NCBI GenBank assembly: GCA_036500965.1
Contig: DASYBC010000041.1
Span: 1-64,000, forward strand
DNA from: AP-15 sp036500965
GTDB taxonomy: Bacteria > Pseudomonadota > Alphaproteobacteria > ATCC43930 > CGMCC-115725
Length of the DNA: 64,000 nt
Direction: 5' to 3'
The position numbers and the translations under genes are program-made. The notes beneath the pieces were generated by a model. That model saw only the letters and a list, made by a program, of their open reading frames with translations. It did not search any database and had not been told where the DNA came from. The stretch's first letter is position 1. Every line of letters starts with the position of its first letter. Below, piece by piece: positions 24,705 through 32,908 of this stretch.

Positions 24705-25829
24705 ATGGCGAACGTGCGCAAGCGGACCTGGACGAACGCCAAGGGCGAGCAAACCGCGTGGATCGCCGACTATTTCGACCAGGCCGGCAAGCGGCATATC
24801 AAAACCTTCACCAGGGAGCGCGAGGCAAAGGCGTGGCTGGTGACCGCGCAAGGCGAGGTCGCGCGCGGCGTCCATACCCCGGAAAACGCCAGCATCACGG
24901 TTGCCGAAGCTGCCGAGTTGTGGATCGAGAAAGGGAAGCTCGAAAGCCTCGAACGCTCCACGCTGCGGCAATACCGCAACCATGTCGACCTGCATATCGT
25001 CCCGCTGATCGGCGGCGTGAAGCTCGCCCGGCTGTCGGCGCCGGCCATCGAGGGCTTCCGCGACGATCTGCTTCGCAAGGGATCCCGGCCGATGGCCCGC
25101 AAGGTGCTGGCGAGCCTCAAAAGCATTCTCGGCGAGGCGCAGCGCCGCGGCCTGGTCGCACAGAATGCCGCGCAGCCGGTCAAGGTTGACGTGAAGAAGC
25201 GCGAGCAAGGCAAGCTCGTGGTCGGGCGGGATATCCCGTCGCGGGAGGAAATTCAATCGATCCTGGCCGAGGCCGAAGGTCGCTGGCGCCCGCTATTCGT
25301 GACGGCGATCTTCACGGGCATGCGCTCATCCGAGCTGCGCGGGCTCACCTGGGATGCGGTCGATTTCGAGCGCCAGGTGATCCATGTTCGGCAGCGGGCC
25401 GATCACTGGTGCGCGATCGGGGCGCCAAAATCGGCGGCCGGCGATCGGGAAATCCCGATGGCGCCGATGGTGGTCAACGCGCTGCGGGAATGGCGGCTGG
25501 CCTGCCCGAAGGGCGCTGGTGGCATCGTCTTCCCGAATGGCAATGGCAATGTCGAGAACCATGCCAACATCGCGAATCGCGGCTTCTATGCACTACAGCG
25601 GGCGGCCGGCATCGTCGGCGCCGAGGGCAAGCCGAAGTATGGTCTGCATGCTCTCCGGCATTTCTTCGCGTCGTGGGCGATCGAGCGCGGCTTTTCGGCG
25701 AAGCGGGTCCAGGCGTTGCTAGGCCACTCGTCGATTCAGATGACCTTCGACGTGTACGGCCACCTGTTCCCGAGCCTCGAGGACGATCACGCCAAGTTCG
25801 CCGCCGGCGAGCTGGCGGTGGTCGGGTGA
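24705..25829 (+). CDS. int: Tyrosine recombinase (phage integrase)
   Basis: A 374-residue integrase. An AP2-like arm-binding N-terminus (VRKRTWTNAKGEQTAWIADYFDQAG) is followed by a SAM-like core-binding domain and the catalytic domain: R207 in TGMRSSELRGL, HALRHFFASW (H315, R318), GHSSIQMTFDVYGH (H341, Y351). All catalytic residues are present, so the enzyme should be active. It recombines the tRNA-Met 3' end with the element's att site. The ATG at 24705 is chosen because it gives the family's start; upstream in-frame codons would add 18 residues. attR begins about 200 bases downstream. Confidence 0.92.
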   Translation: MANVRKRTWTNAKGEQTAWIADYFDQAGKRHIKTFTREREAKAWLVTAQGEVARGVHTPENASITVAEAAELWIEKGKLESLERSTLRQYRNHVDLHIVPLIGGVKLARLSAPAIEGFRDDLLRKGSRPMARKVLASLKSILGEAQRRGLVAQNAAQPVKVDVKKREQGKLVVGRDIPSREEIQSILAEAEGRWRPLFVTAIFTGMRSSELRGLTWDAVDFERQVIHVRQRADHWCAIGAPKSAAGDREIPMAPMVVNALREWRLACPKGAGGIVFPNGNGNVENHANIANRGFYALQRAAGIVGAEGKPKYGLHALRHFFASWAIERGFSAKRVQALLGHSSIQMTFDVYGHLFPSLEDDHAKFAAGELAVVG

Positions 25830-25950
25830 CCATCGGATATTTCCCGGCCGGCCCGGGCAAGCGACCCGCATACCAACCACTTGCGGTCGGTTTTCGACTG
25901 GCCGCCATTCCTCCGCCATTCCTCACCTATCGGCATCAAGGGGTTGGCGC

Positions 25951-25980
25951 TTGCGACAAGATCGGTCGATTTTGCGACAT
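25951..25980 (+). promoter_or_regulatory. Candidate integrase arm-type sites
   Basis: TTGCGACAA (25951-25959) and TTGCGACAT (25972-25980) are direct repeats 21 bases apart, two helical turns, 50-80 bases from attR. A third copy TTGCGACAT is at 24651, just before the integrase gene. This placement fits arm-type binding sites for the integrase N-terminal domain. Confidence 0.4.
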
Positions 25981-26031
25981 GACATACGTACTATATTGAA
26001 AAGGCCTATGTATTTCGATCAGAACTGCGGC

Positions 26032-26077
26032 ATCATAATCCCAAGGTCGGTGGTTTCAAATCCCTCTCCCGCTACCA
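26032..26077 (+). repeat. attR: duplicated tRNA-Met 3' half
   Basis: A copy of attL with two differences in the T-arm region: a G-to-T change and one added T. The rest, including the final GCTACCA, is identical. The upstream half of a tRNA is absent, so this is not a gene. Confidence 0.9.
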
Positions 26078-26100
26078 AATCCTTTGTTGTACGGCCCAGA

Positions 26101-26137
26101 GACATGGGTGACGGACCGTACCTAAGACATGGGTGAC
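26101..26137. repeat. Direct repeat GACATGGGTGAC, possible IS remnant
   Basis: Copies lie at 26101-26112 and 26126-26137, and the first is flanked by GTACGGCCC and GGACCGTAC in opposite sense. This pattern is reminiscent of IS481-type element ends, but no transposase is nearby, so the IS link is only a suggestion. Confidence 0.35.
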
Positions 26138-26172
26138 AACCTCGGGCGCGACCGCCTTGGCTCGCGGTCGGG

Positions 26173-27606
26173 TCAGGGGTTGGCTTGGCAGTCCTCGTCG
26201 GACAAGGTCTGCAGAAAGGCGATGATGTTTTGCTCGTCCGCGGCGCTCATCGCCGGCGGCTCGCGCGGTGTCCGGTTGAGCGGCGGATCGAGGATATCGA
26301 CATTGGAACGATAGAGAGCGGGCATGTCGTCGAATTTTTCGACCCGCCTGCCGCGGCCGCGCGGGTAGATCCTTGCCGGATCGATGTCGCGGAAGTCGTA
26401 AAAATCCAGCACCTGCCGCAGCGAGCGATAGACGCCGTTGTGGAAAAATACGCGGCGGGTCGCGACATTGCGCAGGGTCGGCGTGGCAAAGAGGCCGCAA
26501 TACCGCGTCTCGGACATCATGTCGTTGCGGTATGGGCCGCAGACGCCAAGGTCGAAATAAGAGGGGTCGCGATTGGCGGCGAGGGCGGTGTTGCGCGGCA
26601 CGCCGAGCGCCTCGAACTGGTGGTCGGTAAAGAGCGGCGGCAGCCGGTCAGGGGTTGGCTCGTCGAGGTGGCAGCCGGCGCAATCGGCCTTGCGCGGATC
26701 ATTGAAGGAGAAATAGCCGCGCAGCTCGGCCGGGCTCAGCCGCACCCGGCCTTCCAGCCAGCAATCGTACTTGCTGGAGTAGGGATGAAAGCTCGGATCC
26801 TCGATCTGATAGCGGGCCACCGCGAACATCGCCTCGTCTACGACCATCCGGGGATTGGTAAGGACCTCGCGGCCGAACAGCTGCACGAAACGCGGCGCAT
26901 AGGGTGCTCGTCGCAGCCTGGCCGCCACTTGGGCGATGCTGCCGCCGTCCATCTCGATCGGGCTGAGCAGCGGGAATGTGGCCTGGCCCTGCAAGGTATC
27001 GGCGCGGCCGTCCCAAAAGAGCCCGCCCTGCGGCACCAGATCGGCCGCCGTGACGGCGACGTCCCCAGCGTTTTTCTGCGTGCGCGCCCCCTGCTGCCCG
27101 AGCGCCGCCATGCTGACGGGGCTGGCGCTTTCGTTCTCCTCGTCGTCGGGCCCGATGCTGAAATCGGGTTGGCGCTCGAGATACATCAGCGACGGCGCCG
27201 CGCGCACGCCCTGGCGGGTGAGCGCTGGGCCGCCAAGCATCGCCGGCTGATCGCCGGGCGGGCCATAGGCGTGCTGCGGGCTGTGGCAGGAAGCGCAGGA
27301 CAGCCGCCCCGACGAAGAGAGGCCCGGGTCGAAGAAGATATCCCGTCCGAGCTGGGCCATCGCCGACAGCGGGGCGACGGGCTGGCGGATCAGCCGCACC
27401 GGATGCGGATTTTCGCCGCGCGACAGCATCCAGCTGGCGACCGGATGGCGCAGCCATGCCGCGGGCGGAATCGGGCTCTGCGCCGCGATCGCGATGCCGG
27501 CGCCGGCGAGCGCCGCGAGCAGCAGCCCAAGGCCGGCGATCCGCCGGCGCGGGGTGGCCCGCAACGGCGCGGACGGTTTCACCCCGCCGCGGCGGCCCGA
27601 ACTCAC
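26173..27606 (-). CDS. MauG/cytochrome c peroxidase-like dihaem protein
   Basis: A 477-residue exported protein with an N-terminal hydrophobic anchor (IAGLGLLLAALAGAGIAIAA). Two c-type haem sites, CASCH and CAGCH, lie in the order of dihaem peroxidases (CCP/MauG), and LGRDIFFDPGLSSSGRLSCASCHSP is the family's first block. LFATPTLRNVATRRVFFHNGVYRSLRQVLDFY is the C-terminal block. Members reduce peroxide or oxidise partner proteins in the periplasm. The start GTG at 27606 overlaps the stop of the upstream phospholipase gene (GTGA), which implies coupled translation. The physiological partner is unknown. Confidence 0.85.
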   Translation of the reverse strand: MSSGRRGGVKPSAPLRATPRRRIAGLGLLLAALAGAGIAIAAQSPIPPAAWLRHPVASWMLSRGENPHPVRLIRQPVAPLSAMAQLGRDIFFDPGLSSSGRLSCASCHSPQHAYGPPGDQPAMLGGPALTRQGVRAAPSLMYLERQPDFSIGPDDEENESASPVSMAALGQQGARTQKNAGDVAVTAADLVPQGGLFWDGRADTLQGQATFPLLSPIEMDGGSIAQVAARLRRAPYAPRFVQLFGREVLTNPRMVVDEAMFAVARYQIEDPSFHPYSSKYDCWLEGRVRLSPAELRGYFSFNDPRKADCAGCHLDEPTPDRLPPLFTDHQFEALGVPRNTALAANRDPSYFDLGVCGPYRNDMMSETRYCGLFATPTLRNVATRRVFFHNGVYRSLRQVLDFYDFRDIDPARIYPRGRGRRVEKFDDMPALYRSNVDILDPPLNRTPREPPAMSAADEQNIIAFLQTLSDEDCQANP

Positions 27607-29303
27607 CGATGAGCCGGCTCGCCGCTGGCCGGGTCGAGAAACAGCGGCAGATTGTGCCCACCGGAGGTGAAATCGAACAAATCGGCGATCGATCCGCTGG
27701 CGGCATCGAACGAACCGCCGCCGAGGCGTTCGCCATGCAGCCAGTTGTCCTCGATAAAGCGCGTGATCGAGCTCTGCGAAACCAGCGCATGGCTGACCGC
27801 GTTCGCCTTCGCCCAAGGCGAGATCACCAGCAGCGGAACGCGGGTGCCGGGGCCGCAACGGCCGTTGACCGGCTTGCCGGCGACGCCGGCGAGCGGCGTG
27901 CCGCGGCCGCACTTTCCGGCGCCGTCGAGCCGGTCGGCCGCCTTGTCGAAGGACGAATTCGTCGGCGTGGCAAAGGCATGGTCGTACCACCCGTCGGAAT
28001 CGTCCCAGGCGACGACGATCGCCATGCTCTTCCAGTCGGGCTGATGCTCGAGGAAGTCGATCAGCATGACAAGGCCGGTCTGCTCGTCGAGCGGGTCGGA
28101 ATAGCCGGCATGGCCGTCCTGGTAGGCGGGCAGCTTGATGAAGACCACGGCCGGGACATTGCCGGCCTTGACCGCATCGTAGAAGTCCATGAGGTCATAT
28201 TCGTGGTTCGCCGGGTCGCGCTTGCCGTCATGGTCAAAGCTGTAGCCGATCATGGCGACCGAGCCTGGTCGGGCATGGTTCGGGTTCGCGGTCGAGGCGT
28301 GATACTGGAACCAGTTGTGGTGCGGGATGTAGTCGGCGATCTTCGTATGCACCACGGTCGAGTAGGTGCTGCGGGAGCAGCCGGTGGTGCCGTTGGGGTT
28401 TTTGGCGGCGAGGTCGAACCCGCCCATAAAGCCGCCCCAGGCGATGCCGGCCCGGTTGAGCAGGTCGCCGATGTTGCGGCCGGCCATCATCACCTGGTCC
28501 TTGCGGTTGGAGCAGATGTCGTGGCCAGGATCGACATCGTTGATCATCGTCAGCCCGCCATCGCCGTCATCGATGTAATACGAATATTTGGCCGAAGAGA
28601 ACGGCTTCTTGGTAGTGGCGACGATCTGCATCCCATTGGTCTGGCCGGCGACTACTTCGAGCGCTCCCGGCGTGGATGGGCCGTACGTGTCGGCATAGGC
28701 GTTGTCGCTGAGCGCGAAATGCTGCGCATAGCGCCACAACGCGGTCACCGTGTTGCCGTCGAAATAGCCCATCACCTGGCCCTTGGTGCCGAAGGCGCCG
28801 ACCCCGCCCGGCGTGCCCTTGCCGGTGTATTTCGGGAAGAGGTCGGCCTTGCCGTGATCGTAGGCTTGCTGTTCCGCCGTGTACGCGTGGTTCTGGTCGG
28901 CGGTCGCAGCCTGGGTGCGGTCGAGCCGAAACGGCTCGGCGGCGTCGGCGCCGTTCTCGGAATTGGTGAAATTGGGATTGTTGGTCAAGAGATCGGCGCT
29001 GGCCAGATTGTTGACCCTGGGCGTGCCGGGGGCGGCGCGAAACGCGGGCTCGCCGGGCGGGTTGGCAGCCTTCGGATAGGTCGCGAAATAGTGATCGAAC
29101 GAGACGTTCTCGTCGTAGACCACAACCAGGTGCTTGATCGGCGTCGCGGTCGGCAGCGCATCCGACGGGTTCGGGCCGGCAGGGCTCGCCGGCGCCACGG
29201 CGCCCTCCGCGCCGGTTGCCGCGAGCACGCAGCCGGTTTGGCCGACGAAGCCGAGCATCAGCGCGCCCGCGGCAATGCCGAGCAGGATTTTGCGTCGCAT
29301 CAT
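27603..29303 (-). CDS. Phospholipase C-like phosphoesterase (acid phosphatase AcpA type)
   Basis: A 566-residue exported enzyme of the phosphoesterase family that includes phospholipase C and AcpA. There is an N-terminal signal with a cysteine (GALMLGFVGQTGC) that could be a lipobox. Metal and nucleophile blocks are IKHLVVVYDENVSFDHYFATYP, with the nucleophile region near YDENVSFDHY, and VAWDDSDGWYDH further on. The proteins release phosphate from phospholipids or phosphoesters in the periplasm. The start follows GGAAAG and gives a normal signal peptide; longer readings add a basic tail. First gene of a two-gene operon with the dihaem peroxidase. Confidence 0.85.
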   Translation of the reverse strand: MMRRKILLGIAAGALMLGFVGQTGCVLAATGAEGAVAPASPAGPNPSDALPTATPIKHLVVVYDENVSFDHYFATYPKAANPPGEPAFRAAPGTPRVNNLASADLLTNNPNFTNSENGADAAEPFRLDRTQAATADQNHAYTAEQQAYDHGKADLFPKYTGKGTPGGVGAFGTKGQVMGYFDGNTVTALWRYAQHFALSDNAYADTYGPSTPGALEVVAGQTNGMQIVATTKKPFSSAKYSYYIDDGDGGLTMINDVDPGHDICSNRKDQVMMAGRNIGDLLNRAGIAWGGFMGGFDLAAKNPNGTTGCSRSTYSTVVHTKIADYIPHHNWFQYHASTANPNHARPGSVAMIGYSFDHDGKRDPANHEYDLMDFYDAVKAGNVPAVVFIKLPAYQDGHAGYSDPLDEQTGLVMLIDFLEHQPDWKSMAIVVAWDDSDGWYDHAFATPTNSSFDKAADRLDGAGKCGRGTPLAGVAGKPVNGRCGPGTRVPLLVISPWAKANAVSHALVSQSSITRFIEDNWLHGERLGGGSFDAASGSIADLFDFTSGGHNLPLFLDPASGEPAHR

Positions 29304-29498
29304 GTGCTTTCCGTGCCGTCGATGATTGGGATGCGCGTAATCGGTACACCGGAGCATTTCTAATCGCTAAGCCGGCGCGAGCGGATGAATCAATTGTGAC
29401 ATCGCGGCCCGCTGCCGCCGTGGTCGACGGAGCAGATCGCGCAAACCGTGCGCGCAGTGTAGAGTGCCCGCCGCGCCAAGCCTGCCAATGGAGCTGCC

Positions 29499-30773
29499 AT
29501 GCCGCCAGCCGACGGATCCCCTGGCCCGCTGATCGAGAGAGAAACCGGGGCAATGCCCGAATGGCGTTGGCCCGATGCCGGCTCTTCGCGCATCCCGAAC
29601 TGGGTTTACACCGACCCCGAGCTGTTCGCCCGCGAAGAGGAGCGGGTCTTTGCCGGGCAGAGCTGGCTTTATGTCTGCCTCGAAGCGGAAATCCCGAAGC
29701 CCGGCGACTTTAAGCGCAGCCGGCTCGGCACCCGCGAAATTGTCGCGGCGCGCGACGCGGCGGGCGAAATCAGCGTCCTGGTCAACCGCTGCGCCCATCG
29801 CAGCGCGCAATTCTGCTCGGCCGCGCGCGGCTCGGCCAAGGAATTCGTCTGCCCCTATCACCAATGGACCTACGATCTTTCCGGCAAGCTCTTGGGCGTG
29901 CCGTTCCGCCGCGGCTTTCGCGGGCAAGGCGGCATGCCGGCGGATTTCCGCCCCGAGGAGCACGGGCTCGAACGCCTCGCGGTGGCCCACCGGCACGGCG
30001 TTGTCTTCGCCAGCTTTTCGCGCGAAACCGAGCCTCTCGACGCGTATCTCGGCGACACCATGCTCGGCTATTTCGATCGGGTCTTCGATGGCCGCGAGCT
30101 GGTCGTGCTCGGCTATCTGCGCCAGCGCATTCCGAGCAATTGGAAATTGATGTTCGAGAACATCAAGGACCCGTACCACGCCAGCCTGCTGCACGTGTTC
30201 CTGGTCACATTCGGGCTGTTTCGTCTCGACCAGCGCTCGTCGATCGAGATGGACCCGACCGGGCGGCACGCGGTGCTGGTCAGCCGCAAGGGCGAGCAGC
30301 GCGAGAATGAGGCCACCCGGCAGATGCGCGCGTTCAAATCGAACTTCACCTTGCGCGATCCGCGGCTTCTGGAGCCGGTGCGCGAGTTTCCCGGCGAGGC
30401 GACGGTGGTCATGCAGACCTTGTGGCCCAATCTGATTGTGCAGCAGCAGTCGAACACCCTGGCGATGCGCCAGATCGTGCCGATCGATGCCAGCCGGTTC
30501 GACCTCGCCTGGACGTTTTTCGGCTATGCCGACGACACGCCGGAGATGCGTCGGCGTCGCCTGCGCCAAGCCAATCTGATGGGGCCAGCGGGCCTCGTCT
30601 CGCTCGACGACAGCGAGGCGATGCTGTTGTCGCAGGCCGGGATCGACGGCAACGACGCGGCCCAGTGCGTCGCCGAGATGGGCGGCCGGGCGGTTCACGA
30701 CGAGCCGCACATGGTGACCGAGACCGCGATCCGCGGCTTCTATCAGCATTATCGCCGGGTCATGGGGCTTTAA
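29499..30773 (+). CDS. Rieske oxygenase large subunit, anthranilate dioxygenase-like
   Basis: A 424-residue alpha subunit. Rieske ligands: CAH (C98, H100) and CPYH (C118, H121). Iron ligands: NIKDPYHASLLH (H227, H232). The start MPEWRWPDAGSSRIPNWVY, at residue 19, and the tail MVTETAIRGFYQHYRRVMGL strongly recall AndAc, the large subunit of the anthranilate 1,2-dioxygenase from Burkholderia, so the true start may be ATG 29553. AndAc makes catechol from anthranilate. The substrate here is not proven. It is the second oxygenase of this type in the window; they are clearly homologous but not close copies. Confidence 0.85.
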   Translation: MPPADGSPGPLIERETGAMPEWRWPDAGSSRIPNWVYTDPELFAREEERVFAGQSWLYVCLEAEIPKPGDFKRSRLGTREIVAARDAAGEISVLVNRCAHRSAQFCSAARGSAKEFVCPYHQWTYDLSGKLLGVPFRRGFRGQGGMPADFRPEEHGLERLAVAHRHGVVFASFSRETEPLDAYLGDTMLGYFDRVFDGRELVVLGYLRQRIPSNWKLMFENIKDPYHASLLHVFLVTFGLFRLDQRSSIEMDPTGRHAVLVSRKGEQRENEATRQMRAFKSNFTLRDPRLLEPVREFPGEATVVMQTLWPNLIVQQQSNTLAMRQIVPIDASRFDLAWTFFGYADDTPEMRRRRLRQANLMGPAGLVSLDDSEAMLLSQAGIDGNDAAQCVAEMGGRAVHDEPHMVTETAIRGFYQHYRRVMGL

Positions 30774-30783
30774 GGGTGCTGCG

Positions 30784-31281
30784 GTGGTGATCGCAGCACC
30801 CGGCCTCGACGCGCCGCCGGCATTGCGCATGCGGCTCGCCGATCTCTATTGCGCCTATGCCGATGCGCTCGACGAGGGCGAGCTCGAATGCTGGCCCGAC
30901 TTCTTCACCGAGGATTGCCTCTACCAGGTGATCCCGCGGGACAATTTCGAGCAAGGACTGCCGATCGCGCTGATCTATTGCGAAAGCCGGGGCATGCTGG
31001 CGGATCGAGTGGTCGCGATCCGCGAAACTGCACTCTATGTGCCGCGCACCGTCCGGCATCTCACCGGCAATATTCGGCTGCGCGAGATCGGTCCCGACGG
31101 GTGGCGCCTGACGGCGAGCTTCGCGCTGTTCCAGACGATGGTCGACCGCCCGTCCGAACTGTTCCTGTGCGGCCGGTACCGTGACCGGGTCATCGAGGAC
31201 CGCGGCCGATTGCGCTTCGCCGAGCGGGTCTGCATCTACGATTCGACGATCGTCCCAACCTCGCTGGTCTACCCGGTGTAG
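30784..31281 (+). CDS. Rieske oxygenase small subunit
   Basis: A 165-residue beta subunit, GTG start, 10 bases after the large subunit gene. LADLYCAYADALDEGELECWPDFFTEDCLYQVIPRDNFEQGLP matches AndAd and TphA3-type small subunits. It shares the order and spacing of the pair at 4715-6450. Its 3' end overlaps the convergent acr3 gene by 13 bases. Confidence 0.85.
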   Translation: MVIAAPGLDAPPALRMRLADLYCAYADALDEGELECWPDFFTEDCLYQVIPRDNFEQGLPIALIYCESRGMLADRVVAIRETALYVPRTVRHLTGNIRLREIGPDGWRLTASFALFQTMVDRPSELFLCGRYRDRVIEDRGRLRFAERVCIYDSTIVPTSLVYPV

Positions 31282-32366
31282 GAATTCGGCGATGTCGTTG
31301 GGCCGCGCTCGTACCAGCGGCGGCTGCGCAAGGCGAGGTGCACGACCGACAGCATGACCGGGACCTCGACCAGCACGCCGACGACGGTGGCGAGCGCGGC
31401 GCCCGACTGGAAGCCGAAGAGGGCGATCGCGGCGGCGACCGCGAGCTCGAAGAAATTCGAGGCGCCGATCAATGCCGACGGGCAAGCGACGTTGTGCGGG
31501 ACACCAAAGGTGCGGTTCAGCGCATAGGCGATCCCGGCGTTCAGATAAACTTGGATCACGATCGGCACCGCCAAGAGCAGGATCACCAATGGCTCGCGGA
31601 TGATCTCGTCGCCTTGGAAGCCGAACAGCAGCACCAGGGTTGCGAGCAGGGCCACGAGCGAGACCGGTTGCAGCACCCGCAGCAATCGCGCCAATCCCGG
31701 CTCGCCGCGCCGCGCCAGGATCGAGCGCCGCCACAATTGCGCACCGATCACCGGCACGACGATGTAGAGCAGGACCGACAGGAACAGCGTCGCCCACGGC
31801 ACCGTGATCGACGAGAGGCCGAGCAACAGGCCGACGATCGGGGCGAAGGCGAAAACCATGATCGTATCGTTGAGCGCGACTTGGCTCAGCGTAAAGTTCG
31901 GCTCGCCGCCGCTCAGGTTCGACCACACGAACACCATCGCCGTGCAGGGCGCCGCGGCAAGCAGGATGAGCCCGGCGATGTAGCTGCTGATCTCGCTGGC
32001 CGGCAGCCACGGGCGGAACAGCCAACCGATGAACAGCCAGCCGAGCAGGGCCATGCTGAACGGCTTCACCAGCCAGTTGACGCCGACGGTGACGGCGATG
32101 CCGCGCCACTGCTCGGCGACCCGGTGCAAGGCGCCGAAATCGACCTTGAGCAGCATCGGCACGATCATCAGCCAGATCAGCACCGCGACCGGGATGTTGA
32201 CCTCGGCGACGGTCATCCGCCCGAGCGCGTGAAACGGCGCCGGCACGAGCCGGCCGAGCGTCACTCCGGTGGCAATGCAAAGCGCCACCCACAAGCTCAG
32301 CCAGCGCTCGAAGGCACCGAGCGCCGGGGCGGCCGGGCGCCCGGCTGTGTCGGAAACGGAGGTCAT
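31269..32366 (-). CDS. acr3: Arsenite efflux transporter, ACR3 family
   Basis: A 365-residue membrane protein with about ten hydrophobic segments. ACR3 landmarks are VLIWLMIVPMLLKVDFGAL, AAPCTAMVFVWSNLSGG (with the conserved transport cysteine) and SALIGASNFFELAVAAAIALFG. It exports arsenite using the proton gradient. The ATG at 32366 has AGGAG upstream and shares a base with the arsC stop (TGATG). Last gene of the arsenic operon; convergent overlap with the oxygenase small subunit gene. Confidence 0.9.
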   Translation of the reverse strand: MTSVSDTAGRPAAPALGAFERWLSLWVALCIATGVTLGRLVPAPFHALGRMTVAEVNIPVAVLIWLMIVPMLLKVDFGALHRVAEQWRGIAVTVGVNWLVKPFSMALLGWLFIGWLFRPWLPASEISSYIAGLILLAAAPCTAMVFVWSNLSGGEPNFTLSQVALNDTIMVFAFAPIVGLLLGLSSITVPWATLFLSVLLYIVVPVIGAQLWRRSILARRGEPGLARLLRVLQPVSLVALLATLVLLFGFQGDEIIREPLVILLLAVPIVIQVYLNAGIAYALNRTFGVPHNVACPSALIGASNFFELAVAAAIALFGFQSGAALATVVGVLVEVPVMLSVVHLALRSRRWYERGPTTSPNSYTG

Positions 32367-32887
32367 CAAAACTCCTGTCTGGCGGGCGCGGCGGTGCGGC
32401 CGATCTCATCCACATTTCGCTTGATCCAGAGGCGGTCGAGCTTGTCGATCGGCAACGCCACAAACAGCCCGATGCGCGCGTCAAGCATGCGGAACGCTTC
32501 ACGAAAGGCCTGCCGCCGCTCGATGTCCGGACCGGCGATTGCGGCCGGGTCGGGCACGCCCCAATGCGCGGTGATCGGCTGCCCCGGCCAGACCGGGCAG
32601 GTTTCGCCGGCGGCCTGGTCGCACACCGTAAAGACGAAATCCATCGGCGGCGCGCCCGGTGCCGCAAACTCCTCCCAGCCCTTCGAGCGCAGGCCCGCTG
32701 TCGGCACGCCGAGCCGAGCCAATAGCCCGATCGCGAGCGGGTCCACCCGCCCCTTCGGCTGCGAGCCTGCGCTGAAGCCCCTGAACCGGCCGTCGCCGCG
32801 ATGGTTGAGGATGCACTCGGCGAGGATGCTCCGGGCGGAATTGCCGGTGCATAGAAAAAGCACGTTGCAGGCGCTAGCGGCCGTCAT
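32366..32887 (-). CDS. arsC: Arsenate reductase, LMW phosphatase type
   Basis: A 173-residue protein of the low-molecular-weight tyrosine phosphatase fold. The P-loop is CTGNSARS, and the second and third redox cysteines are in VCDQAAGETCPVWPG. These are the residues of thioredoxin-coupled ArsC enzymes, which turn arsenate into arsenite. Longer than Staphylococcus ArsC by about 40 residues because of a C-terminal extension (FRMLDARIGLFVALPIDKLDRL) common in proteobacterial forms. Confidence 0.9.
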   Translation of the reverse strand: MTAASACNVLFLCTGNSARSILAECILNHRGDGRFRGFSAGSQPKGRVDPLAIGLLARLGVPTAGLRSKGWEEFAAPGAPPMDFVFTVCDQAAGETCPVWPGQPITAHWGVPDPAAIAGPDIERRQAFREAFRMLDARIGLFVALPIDKLDRLWIKRNVDEIGRTAAPARQEF

Positions 32888-32908
32888 CAGTCTGAGCTCT
32901 CGCCGCAG

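Larger units (their letters stand above)
12245..26077. mobile_element. Integrated phage-like element in tRNA-Met, 13.8 kb
   Basis: The element is bounded by a duplication of the tRNA-Met 3' half (attL 12245-12289, attR 26032-26077), with a tyrosine integrase at the attR end. Content, left to right: regulator, excisionase-like HTH protein, two small proteins, RepA-like helicase, iteron-like cluster, terminase small-like and large subunits, five to six small proteins, tape measure protein, three more small proteins, integrase. Nearly all early and late genes are joined by ATGA-type overlaps. I see no portal, major capsid, tail tube, baseplate, lysis or holin gene. Two broken genes and a changed attR point to decay. 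Confidence 0.88.

Noticed and set aside
26185..29363. Long rightward open frames opposite the dihaem peroxidase and phospholipase genes
   Set aside because: They are shadows of the leftward genes, without any signal peptide or motif.
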